Source: PUPG01 sp041686485
Lineage (GTDB): Bacteria; Bacteroidota; Bacteroidia; Bacteroidales; UBA7960
Direction: 5' to 3'
Assembly (NCBI GenBank): GCA_041686485.1
Contig: JAWLDT010000001.1
Location: 41,826 to 105,825 of the forward strand
DNA length: 64,000 nt
The notes below the pieces were generated by a model that saw only the letters and a program-made list of their open reading frames with translations, ran no database searches and was not told the origin of the DNA. This document shows, in pieces, positions 7,855 to 15,496 of this stretch (position 1 is its first letter; each line of letters begins with the position of its first letter). Both the position numbers and the translations under genes were made by a program.

Positions 7855-9303
7855 TTAGGTAGATGTTTTTTTTGATTTGCTAATGGTGAAGTTAATAATT
7901 GTAAATGAAATAAACGATAAAGTGATGCCAAAAATATTTGGGTCGAGGCCTAATGGCAAGCCCCAATCCCCGATAATAAGTGTGATGGTGGTGCCACCAC
8001 CCAGTAACATGGCCCAGAAAGCTGCCGCTGGTTGTGCTTTTTTCAGGAAAAGGGCTGCGACTACCGGTATAAAAAGACCAGAGACCATGAACGCATAGGA
8101 GTGCAGCATCAGTTCGAGGACGCTGGGCATCACCGAAGCCAGCAGCAGGGCAATTGTTCCGAGTATCAGGGTCAGGGCCTGGGAGGTTAACAAGAAAGCC
8201 CTGTTTCCTTCCGGGAGTTTAACCCATTTTGACAGGATGTCTGTCAGGAAGTTTCCGCTGCTTGCCATCAGGCAACTGTCGGCCGTCGACATGATGGCCG
8301 AAAAATAAGCCGCCATCATCAAACCCATCAGCCCGACAGGCAATACGGTGCGGAGCAGCAGGGGAAGCCCCTGTTCCGAATCAATGTCGGCGGCTGCGCT
8401 AATGCCTAAATATTCAAACATTCCCTGGGCAATAGCCACCCGTGCAAAAAGCCCCAGCAGCACTCCCATAAAGGCCATAACCGGCCATTCAAACAGTCCG
8501 GCAATGTACCAGGCCCGTTGTGCCTGCTTTCTGTTACGTGAAGCGTATATGCGCTGATACAAGGTCATGCCTACGAACCAAATGGGAATAATGGTGACAG
8601 CCCAGTTGAGTAGCTGCTGCCAGCTTATGTTCCCCAGGCTGAAGTAGGCATCCGGCAGCACCTCCCGGATACCGGCCAATCCTCCGACACTGTAATAAGA
8701 GATGGGGATCCCCACAAAGATCAAACCCGACATCAGGATAATCCACTGGATGGTGTCGGTGTAAATAACAGCCTTGATGCCGCCCATGGAAGTGTACACA
8801 ATCACAATAACGCCCATGATGATCAGGGCCGTTTGTCTGTCAAGCATTGGCGTAAAGGTGGCCTCGGCCAGGATGGCACCTGCCAGTACCTGCGAACTGG
8901 TGAACCCCAGATAGCCAATACCTGATATTATTCCGGCAAGCAGGGCAACGCCCGGACTGTAAAAACTGCCCAGGAATTGCGGAAAGGTATAAAAGGTTTT
9001 GGTTTGTTCAAGTTGCTTGACACGCGGGATCAGAAGAACAGCACTTAACCAGGCACCAATCAAACCGGTAAACAGCATCCAGGAACCTGCAATTCCCATG
9101 ATAAAACCAAGACCCCCGAGTCCGATGGAAAAACCGCCGCCCACATCAGTAGCCACGACAGATAACCCAATATGCAAGCTTCCAATCTTCCGGCCACCGA
9201 CATAATAGTCGTCAATGCCCTTGTTGCGTATGAGGAAGTATATGCCAATGCCTATGACACCCAGCATATACAAGGCAAAAACAAGAACGTTTAAAAAATG
9301 CAT
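7855..9303 (-). CDS. Sodium:solute symporter (SSS family)
   Basis: A 482-residue inner-membrane transporter with about 13 hydrophobic segments. Family-typical blocks are 'DDYYVGGRKIG' near the N-terminus, 'TDVGGGFSIGLGGLG' (Na+ site region) and 'YTSMGGIKAVIYTDTIQW'. The substrate cannot be read from sequence. As first gene of the symporter - GNAT - racemase group it probably imports the amino acid the racemase acts on. The start at 9303 gives a normal family N-terminus. Confidence 0.9.
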   Translation of the reverse strand: MHFLNVLVFALYMLGVIGIGIYFLIRNKGIDDYYVGGRKIGSLHIGLSVVATDVGGGFSIGLGGLGFIMGIAGSWMLFTGLIGAWLSAVLLIPRVKQLEQTKTFYTFPQFLGSFYSPGVALLAGIISGIGYLGFTSSQVLAGAILAEATFTPMLDRQTALIIMGVIVIVYTSMGGIKAVIYTDTIQWIILMSGLIFVGIPISYYSVGGLAGIREVLPDAYFSLGNISWQQLLNWAVTIIPIWFVGMTLYQRIYASRNRKQAQRAWYIAGLFEWPVMAFMGVLLGLFARVAIAQGMFEYLGISAAADIDSEQGLPLLLRTVLPVGLMGLMMAAYFSAIMSTADSCLMASSGNFLTDILSKWVKLPEGNRAFLLTSQALTLILGTIALLLASVMPSVLELMLHSYAFMVSGLFIPVVAALFLKKAQPAAAFWAMLLGGGTTITLIIGDWGLPLGLDPNIFGITLSFISFTIINFTISKSKKTST

Positions 9304-9410
9304 GTAACGTTAAAGAGAAAATTAACACGGCAAAATTAGAGATAATTTCTGCAAATGACAAATATTACCTTTAATTAATTGTTTATTAATTCTTTACGAG
9401 AAAATTGTAT

Positions 9411-9418
9411 TACTTTTG
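9411..9418 (+). promoter_or_regulatory. -7 box (TACTTTTG) before yhcC
   Basis: TACTTTTG matches TAnnTTTG. Because it lies downstream of the in-frame ATG at 9405 and 17 bp before the ATG at 9435, it supports 9435 as the true start. Confidence 0.5.
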
Positions 9419-9434
9419 GCAAAATTTATTCCAA

Positions 9435-10382
9435 ATGTATTACTGGAGAAACAGTCGTCGTTTTAATGCCTGGTCTGACATGAGCAGGAAGCTTTATGGA
9501 ACACGACTGCAGAAGCTGACCATAAATGCCGGCTTTACCTGCCCTAATCGCGATGGTACCGTCGGCACAGGAGGATGCAGCTTTTGCAATAACGAAGGCT
9601 TCAACCCTTCCTATTGTGACCCGGAAAAGGCTATTCGTCAGCAAATCGACCAGGGCCTGGAGCTTATCCGTAAGCGCTACCCAAGAGCCGGGAAGTTTGT
9701 TGCTTATTTCCAGGCATATTCAAACACCCATGCGCCATTAGAGACCTTGCGCGACATATATGAGGAAGCACTGAGCCACCCTGCTATCTCCGGTTTGGTT
9801 ATCGGCACCAGGCCTGATTGTGTGGATGAAGAAAAACTGGACTATCTCCGTGATCTCGCCCGGCACTATTTTATCAAACTGGAATATGGGGTGGAATCCT
9901 GTTATGATGAAACCCTGAAACGCATTAACCGGGGCCACACTTTTCGAGATACCAAAATAGCCTTGCAGATGACCGGTGAGCGGGAATTACATGCCGGTAT
10001 TCACATGCTGTTCGGGTTACCCGGAGAGCGTCGTGAGGCCATGCTGGCACAGGTCGACATCATTAATACCCTGCCCATCAATACCATCAAATTCCATCAG
10101 TTGCAGATTGTTGAGGGTACCCCTTTTGCCCGTGCCTTTAAAGAGAATCCCGGACAGTTCGACTTGTTTGAATTAGAGGACTATATAGATTTTATTGTTG
10201 CTTTTTTGGAGCGTTTACGTCCGGATATTTCGGTTGATCGCTTGTCGGGGGAAGTTCCTCCCCGCTTCATCGTTGGACAGAGATGGAGCAAAAGGGGAAA
10301 TATCCGGGCAGATGTGGTTATGCAGATGATCGAAAAAAAGCTTGCAGAAAAAGATACTTTTCAGGGAAAAAGGTATGCCTGA
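9435..10382 (+). CDS. TIGR01212 family radical SAM protein (YhcC-like)
   Basis: A 315-residue radical SAM enzyme of the YhcC type. The iron-sulfur site is the unusual wide motif 'CPNRDGTVGTGGCSFCNN' (Cys-x12-Cys-x2-Cys). 'FVAYFQAYSNTHAPLETL' and 'HMLFGLPGERREAML' are also typical of this family. Its reaction is not known with certainty; related proteins have been tied to RNA modification. A longer frame begins at 9405, but a promoter-like box lies inside that extension and MYYWRNSRRFN at 9435 resembles the family start. Confidence 0.88.
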   Translation: MYYWRNSRRFNAWSDMSRKLYGTRLQKLTINAGFTCPNRDGTVGTGGCSFCNNEGFNPSYCDPEKAIRQQIDQGLELIRKRYPRAGKFVAYFQAYSNTHAPLETLRDIYEEALSHPAISGLVIGTRPDCVDEEKLDYLRDLARHYFIKLEYGVESCYDETLKRINRGHTFRDTKIALQMTGERELHAGIHMLFGLPGERREAMLAQVDIINTLPINTIKFHQLQIVEGTPFARAFKENPGQFDLFELEDYIDFIVAFLERLRPDISVDRLSGEVPPRFIVGQRWSKRGNIRADVVMQMIEKKLAEKDTFQGKRYA

Positions 10383-10389
10383 ATTTATG

Positions 10390-10397
10390 TATTTTTG
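10390..10397 (+). promoter_or_regulatory. Possible -7 box (TATTTTTG) for the AbgT gene
   Basis: TATTTTTG matches TAnnTTTG and lies about 110 bp before the AbgT-family start. No -33 element was found, so support is weak. Confidence 0.3.
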
Positions 10398-10508
10398 ACG
10401 CTTTTATGATTGACCCTCATCCATTCAGTTGGATTACATGGACAATCAACAGGTTTATTCAACAACAATTATGTAACATAAATAACATAGACGAATTGAC
10501 ACTGTAAT

Positions 10509-12074
10509 ATGGAGAATACGACGAAGAAGAATAAGGTTAACCGCATGCTTGGGGCCATTGAGCATGTTGGTAACAAGCTTCCCCATCCGGCTGCGCTATT
10601 TGCATTGTTTGCCGTGGCCATTATTTTTATCAGCGGTATTGCATCGCTGTTCAATGTGACAGCGATGCATCCCGGTACAGGAGAGGAGGTCGAAACCTTT
10701 AGTCTTCTGAGCCGCGAGGGATTGCATATGATCATGACCAACATGGTGGTGAATTTCACTTCCTTTGCACCCCTGGGAACGGTGCTGGTGGCTTTGCTTG
10801 GTATCGGTGTGGCTGAATCGAGTGGCCTGATGTCAACCGGTCTCAGGTTGCTGGTGCTATCTGCCCCTAAAAAGCTGCTTACTTTTGCCATCGTGTTTGC
10901 CGGTATCCTGTCAAATACCGCCAGCGAAGTGGGGTATGTGGTTCTTGTACCGTTGGGAGGCATGATCTTTCTGGCTGTTGGCAGGCACCCGATCGCCGGT
11001 ATTGCCGCTGCATTCGCCGGTGTATCCGGCGGGTATTCAGCCAATCTCCTGCTGGGCACCATCGATCCCCTGCTTGCAGGCCTCTCTGAAGAAGCTGCTC
11101 GTATCATTGAGCCTCTTTATACGGTCAACCCAACGGCCAACTACTACTTTATGTTTGTATCGACCTTTTTTATCGCCTACATCGGTACCTGGGTCACCGA
11201 GAAGGTGGTTGTCCCGCGTCTGGGCGAGTATAAAGGAGATGCCCAACCCGAAGAGATCAAACAGCTGTCCCCGGACGAGCGAAAAGGGTTACGGGCTACG
11301 TTCTGGGCATTGATCGCCGTCGCCTTGCTGCTGCTCTGGAGTGCCGTGCCCATAGAGGGAGGTGTCTGGTCTTATGTGCCCGGCTCCGGTTTTATGCGCG
11401 ACCCTGAAACCGGGGATTTGCTGCGGTCACCATTCATGAGTGGTATTGTGGCCATCATTTTTATGGTGGCTGCCATATTGGGTATTGTCTATGGTATTGC
11501 CGCCAAAACCCTTGAAAGCAATTATGATGTGATCAAAGGCATGGGAAAGTCCATGTCGACATTGGGTACTTATATCGTCCTCGTGTTTTTTGCCGCGCAG
11601 TTTGTGGCCTATTTTAACTGGACCAATCTCGGACTGATATTTGCCATTCAGGGAGCGAATTTCATAGGGACGCTCGGACTGGGAAGGATCCCATTGATGA
11701 TAGCCCTGGTTCTGGTATCCGCCTTTATTAACCTGGTTGTTGGAAGCGCCAGCGCCAAATGGGCCATCATGGCCCCCGTGTTTATCCCCATGTTTATGCT
11801 ACTGGGATACTCCCCGGAATTTACACAGCTGGCATACCGTGTCGGGGACAGTGTGACCAATGTTATTGCTCCAATGATGTCGTACTTTGCCATGATTGTT
11901 GCATTCATGGAACGTTATGACAAGAAAGCCGGTATAGGAACCATCATTGCCACCATGTTGCCATATACCGTGATTTTCCTGGGGGCCTGGCTGGTTATGC
12001 TCATTTTATGGATCCTGATCGGTCTGCCCATTGGCCCGGGCTCGCCGTTGTTTTATGAGTTAGGTGCTTCCTGA
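10509..12074 (+). CDS. AbgT family transporter
   Basis: A 521-residue inner-membrane protein with many hydrophobic segments. It has family blocks 'VGNKLPHPAALFALFA' at the N-terminus, 'GVSGGYSANLLLGTIDPLLAG' in the middle and 'GSASAKWAIMAPVFIPMF' plus 'RVGDSVTNVIAPMMSY' toward the C-terminus. Family knowledge: members import p-aminobenzoyl-glutamate (AbgT) or export antifolates (MtrF, YdaH). Nothing here separates the two roles, and no abgAB hydrolase genes are adjacent, so it is left without a symbol. Confidence 0.9.
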   Translation: MENTTKKNKVNRMLGAIEHVGNKLPHPAALFALFAVAIIFISGIASLFNVTAMHPGTGEEVETFSLLSREGLHMIMTNMVVNFTSFAPLGTVLVALLGIGVAESSGLMSTGLRLLVLSAPKKLLTFAIVFAGILSNTASEVGYVVLVPLGGMIFLAVGRHPIAGIAAAFAGVSGGYSANLLLGTIDPLLAGLSEEAARIIEPLYTVNPTANYYFMFVSTFFIAYIGTWVTEKVVVPRLGEYKGDAQPEEIKQLSPDERKGLRATFWALIAVALLLLWSAVPIEGGVWSYVPGSGFMRDPETGDLLRSPFMSGIVAIIFMVAAILGIVYGIAAKTLESNYDVIKGMGKSMSTLGTYIVLVFFAAQFVAYFNWTNLGLIFAIQGANFIGTLGLGRIPLMIALVLVSAFINLVVGSASAKWAIMAPVFIPMFMLLGYSPEFTQLAYRVGDSVTNVIAPMMSYFAMIVAFMERYDKKAGIGTIIATMLPYTVIFLGAWLVMLILWILIGLPIGPGSPLFYELGAS

Positions 12075-12304
12075 GGTATTTAACATCTTAACATGAGCGT
12101 TGCTGCTGTTCCAAAAGTTTTTTTGGGGCTTTCTCCTCTTCATCATGATGTTATGATGACAAATCTGGACCATAATGGTGATTTATTTTGTTATATTTTG
12201 ATATACAGGCTGTTGACTGATACAAACTAAACTTTTTGGTCAGTAAAATTGTTGTATATTGTAAGATATTATTGTCAAAACATATAACCTAACCTGGTCT
12301 GATA

Positions 12305-13222
12305 ATGGAATCCCTGCAACGTAATACGATCCTGGTGCCGGTAGATTTTTCGGATGTGGCGGAATACGCCATCGACCATGCAGCCGCCATTGCCCGGGGT
12401 TTTGGTTACAGGGTTTTTCTGCTACACGTGACCACCAAAAGAAGCACTACCAAAAAGAAGCAGGAGGAAGCTGATGCCCGTTTGATGGGTATCTCCTCAC
12501 AAATGGCTGAAAATATGGGGTTGAAAGTAACCTATCAGATAAAGACTGGTAATGTTTTTAAGGTTATTAATGAGATGGCTGACCGGCTGCGACCCGCTTT
12601 TATCGTGATGGGTGTTCACGGCAGAAAAGGTGTGGAAAACCTGATAGGCAGCTATTCTTATTCTGTCATCTGTAAAGCAAATGTTCCCGTGTTAGTCGTT
12701 AAGGATAAACACCATCATGTCGGATTTAAAAATATTGTGATTCCGATTGATTTTTCTAAACGTAGTACCCAGAAGGTTTCCCAGGCTGTAAAATTCTCCC
12801 GTTTTTTTGGTGCCCGAATCCGGGTTTTTGGCTTTTTGTCATCTGACAACAAGGCAAAGATTATTAACAAAGAGGCGTTACTTAAAAGTGTGACAACTTA
12901 TTTTGAAGAACAAGAAGTACCGGTAACTACGGATCTGAGAATAAAACCCGGCATGGACTGGCCTGAAGCCCTGCTTGGTTTTGCTGAAGATAAAGAAGCA
13001 GACCTGATTATGATTGTGGCTGAGCGGGGTGGGGGTATTCAGGATATTTTTTCCCAAAATTATACAGAACGTATCCTTGATAAAGCGACAATGCCGGTAT
13101 TAACCATTATGCCATGTGCTGAAGAACTTGCCCCTGAATCGGCATTCGTTCAGGATGGCGTTGTTACACCTTTTGTTGATCCTTTTGGCTTGTATAGAGG
13201 TACGTCAAAATCTGACACATGA
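12305..13222 (+). CDS. Universal stress protein, two UspA domains
   Basis: A 305-residue cytoplasmic protein made of two UspA folds (about residues 8-142 and 146-278). The first contains 'ILVPVDFSDVAEYAIDHA' and 'VMGVHGRKGVENLIGSYS', the G-x2-G-x(9)-G[ST] nucleotide-binding style motif. In the second half the equivalent glycine motif is poorly kept, so only the first domain may bind ATP. A C-terminal tail of about 25 residues follows. The stop codon lies inside the first unit of a 21-bp tandem repeat. A second tandem-domain stress protein is encoded at 41495-42346. Confidence 0.88.
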   Translation: MESLQRNTILVPVDFSDVAEYAIDHAAAIARGFGYRVFLLHVTTKRSTTKKKQEEADARLMGISSQMAENMGLKVTYQIKTGNVFKVINEMADRLRPAFIVMGVHGRKGVENLIGSYSYSVICKANVPVLVVKDKHHHVGFKNIVIPIDFSKRSTQKVSQAVKFSRFFGARIRVFGFLSSDNKAKIINKEALLKSVTTYFEEQEVPVTTDLRIKPGMDWPEALLGFAEDKEADLIMIVAERGGGIQDIFSQNYTERILDKATMPVLTIMPCAEELAPESAFVQDGVVTPFVDPFGLYRGTSKSDT

Positions 13223-13258
13223 TTATTATATGCTTTTACATGATTATTATATGCATTT
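13217..13258. repeat. 21-bp tandem repeat, two copies
   Basis: Two head-to-tail copies of ACATGATTATTATATGCTTTT (second copy ends CATTT). The first copy includes the stop codon of the stress-protein gene, and the pair fills most of the spacer before the proline dehydrogenase gene. Confidence 0.8.
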
Positions 13259-13264
13259 AGATGT

Positions 13265-14428
13265 ATGATAAATTTTGACAATACGGAAGTCGCTTTTAAT
13301 GATAAAGATGCCAGGCATTTAAAAAGAGCCTGTTTTCTGTTCAGAATGGTGGGCAGTCCCATATTGGTTAAAGGAGGATCGGCATTACTGCAACTTGCTT
13401 TATGGTTGCATCTGCCGGTTGAATGGGCGCTGAAACCCACCGTTTTTGCTCATTTCTGCGGCGGTGAGACGATTGATGAGTGTGATAGTACGATCGGGCA
13501 ATTGGGTGCGTCCGGTATCTATACCATCCTGGATTATTCGGCAGAGGGCAAAGAGAGGGAAGCTGATTTCGATCATACCAAAAACCAGATCCTTGCCACC
13601 ATAGATAAAGCTGTTCAGGAAAAACACATGCCTTTTGCGGTATTTAAACCAACCGGTTTGTCACGGTTTGCTTTGCTTGAGGAGGTACAGGCCGGTCAGG
13701 CATTATCTTATGAGGAGCAAGCAGAATTTGACAGGGTGAAGACACGTTTTGAAGAAATAGCTGCCTATGCTGTTAAAAAGGACGTGCCGGTGATGGTTGA
13801 TGCTGAAGAAACGCAGATTCAGGACCTCGTAGATATGCTGGTTGAAGATCTGATGTTCAAATACAATCAAAACAAACCATATATATATAATACCTTACAG
13901 ATGTATCGCCAGGACAGGCTGGAATACCTGAAGGATTTCGTGGCTCGTGCCCGCAACAAAGGTGTTTTTGCAGCCTTTAAGCTCGTCCGGGGTGCCTACA
14001 TGGAAAAAGAAAGGGCGCACGCCGCCAGAAACAACCTGCCTTCCCCCATATATCCGGATAAAGCCTCTACGGATAACGCCTTTGATGAAGCCGTCACCTA
14101 TTGCCTCAACAACGTCGATGACCTTGCCGTAAATATCGGTACACATAATGAAATCAGTTGTGCCAGGGCTGCAGATACCATGCGAAGCCTTTCTCTGCCT
14201 GCTGCGCACAAACATATATCATTCGCCCAGCTCCTGGGAATGAGTGATCATATTTCCTATAACCTGGCTGAAGCCGGCTATAATGTTTGTAAATACGTTC
14301 CTTACGGACCGGTGAAATCCGTATTGCCTTACCTGATCCGCCGCGCAGAAGAAAATACTTCCGTGTCCGGCCAGACTTCCCGGGAACTTTTCCTGATCAA
14401 AAAAGAGATCGCCCGGCGTAAATCCTGA
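13265..14428 (+). CDS. Proline dehydrogenase family protein
   Basis: A 387-residue FAD enzyme that oxidises proline to pyrroline-5-carboxylate. The beta/alpha-barrel is recognisable from 'TILDYSAEG' (strand 1), 'DVPVMVDAEET', 'YNTLQMYRQDRLEYL', 'FKLVRGAYMEKERA' and the C-terminal 'YVPYGPVKSVLPYLIRRAEEN', which carries the substrate-binding arginine pair. It is a stand-alone enzyme, not a PutA fusion. Proline and ornithine catabolism meet at pyrroline-5-carboxylate, so the rocD gene at 51896-53122 is a functional partner elsewhere in the window. The gene converges on trmH with 13 bp between stops. Confidence 0.88.
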   Translation: MINFDNTEVAFNDKDARHLKRACFLFRMVGSPILVKGGSALLQLALWLHLPVEWALKPTVFAHFCGGETIDECDSTIGQLGASGIYTILDYSAEGKEREADFDHTKNQILATIDKAVQEKHMPFAVFKPTGLSRFALLEEVQAGQALSYEEQAEFDRVKTRFEEIAAYAVKKDVPVMVDAEETQIQDLVDMLVEDLMFKYNQNKPYIYNTLQMYRQDRLEYLKDFVARARNKGVFAAFKLVRGAYMEKERAHAARNNLPSPIYPDKASTDNAFDEAVTYCLNNVDDLAVNIGTHNEISCARAADTMRSLSLPAAHKHISFAQLLGMSDHISYNLAEAGYNVCKYVPYGPVKSVLPYLIRRAEENTSVSGQTSRELFLIKKEIARRKS

Positions 14429-14441
14429 TCTCCCGGCCGGG

Positions 14442-15278
14442 TTACTTTCTCCCTTTTTGCTGCTGCCTTTGCCTGACCGCCTCAAAAGCCAGTATGGCGA
14501 CCGACGCCGATACGTTCAGCGAGTCTATATGTCCCGCCATGGGTATCCGGATGACTTTATCGGACGCTTCCCGCCAAACCGCCGACAACCCTTTGTCTTC
14601 GGCACCAAAAGCCAGCGCGGTGGCTCCTCTGAAGTCTGCTTCATAATAATTTTGCTCAGTCTGCAATGCTGCAGTATAAATCGTGGGCCGCTGACAGGGC
14701 TGCCAATTGTCTGCCCGGGTGAGCCACGTTATGGCCGTTTCACTGCTGCATGCAGCTACCGGTAAGGTGAATACGCAACCCAGACTCGCCCGGATGGTGT
14801 TCGGATTGTATATACCGGCCTTTTCATCGGCCAGAATAAGCCCGTCAACACCGGCACCATCGGCCGTACGTAAAATTGCGCCCAGGTTTCCGGGCTTTTC
14901 AACGCCCTCCAGTATTATTAGCAGGGGGTCAGGCGGTAATATCAACGAAGAAAGGGAATGATCCCGTTGTTCGCCAACAAGCAAAACCCCTTCGACGTCC
15001 TTTCGATAGGCTAACTTGTTGTATACAGCGCGACTGATCATTGTAGGGTCTGTTTGATCACTTAATAGAGCATCTATGGGATAAGAAGGGTCTTCCTGAT
15101 AAATATCCTGACAAATCAGCAAGTTGTGCGGTTTAATCCGGCCGGACAACGCCAGGGAGACCTCCCGCCGCCCTTCCGCAATAAACAGACCTGTTTTTGC
15201 CCGTTCAGAAGCCTTCTGTTGTAAACGGACCAGCTGTTTGATCAAAGGGTTCTGCAGGCTGACAATCTGCTCTTTCAT
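14442..15278 (-). CDS. TrmH/SpoU family RNA 2'-O-methyltransferase
   Basis: A 278-residue SAM-dependent enzyme predicted to methylate a ribose in rRNA or tRNA. The N-terminal substrate-binding part (about residues 1-95) is followed by the SPOUT knot domain with the three motifs 'EGVEKPGNLGAILRTADGAG', 'ALAFGAEDKGLS' and 'IPMAGHIDSLNVSASVAI'. Domain order and length match the 23S rRNA-type members. Exact target base is unknown. Confidence 0.9.
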   Translation of the reverse strand: MKEQIVSLQNPLIKQLVRLQQKASERAKTGLFIAEGRREVSLALSGRIKPHNLLICQDIYQEDPSYPIDALLSDQTDPTMISRAVYNKLAYRKDVEGVLLVGEQRDHSLSSLILPPDPLLIILEGVEKPGNLGAILRTADGAGVDGLILADEKAGIYNPNTIRASLGCVFTLPVAACSSETAITWLTRADNWQPCQRPTIYTAALQTEQNYYEADFRGATALAFGAEDKGLSAVWREASDKVIRIPMAGHIDSLNVSASVAILAFEAVRQRQQQKGRK

Positions 15279-15496
15279 GCTGTTTATTGATGTTTTTGTT
15301 TGTTACTGTATTTTTTTTAAGCTTCCTCGTCTCCTCGCGTCTTTTCTTATGTCACCCCTTCGGGGTTTTGGTTGCGTTTGTATTTCCCTTTTTTTTATAA
15401 TCGTTTCATCCCTTCGGGATTTCTCGCATCTTCGTGTCTTTTCTTCCCTTCTAACTTCTACCTTCTACTTTCTACCTTCTACCTTCATTAACAAAG
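15279..15496. repeat. CT-rich intergenic region with a dispersed repeat
   Basis: This spacer is CT-rich on the plus strand and contains two small hairpins, CCCC-TTC-GGGG followed by TTTT (about 15356-15370) and ATCCC-TTC-GGGAT (15409-15421). The stretch 15374-15432 reappears, inverted and slightly diverged, at 54581-54636. After it comes a run of CTTCTA/CTTCTAC words to about 15487. No gene is seen. Confidence 0.7.
15374..15432 (+). repeat. Dispersed repeat element, copy A
   Basis: About 58 bp of shared sequence: GCGTTTGTATTTCCC, a T-run, ATAATCGTTTCATCCC and TTCGGGATTTCTCGCATC. The reverse complement of 54581-54636 matches nearly throughout. The ATCCC/GGGAT stem is kept in both copies while its loop differs. 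Confidence 0.75.

Noticed and set aside
10469..11107. 212-codon frame antisense to the AbgT gene
   Set aside because: It is the mirror of a strongly conserved membrane protein gene and has no motif of its own.
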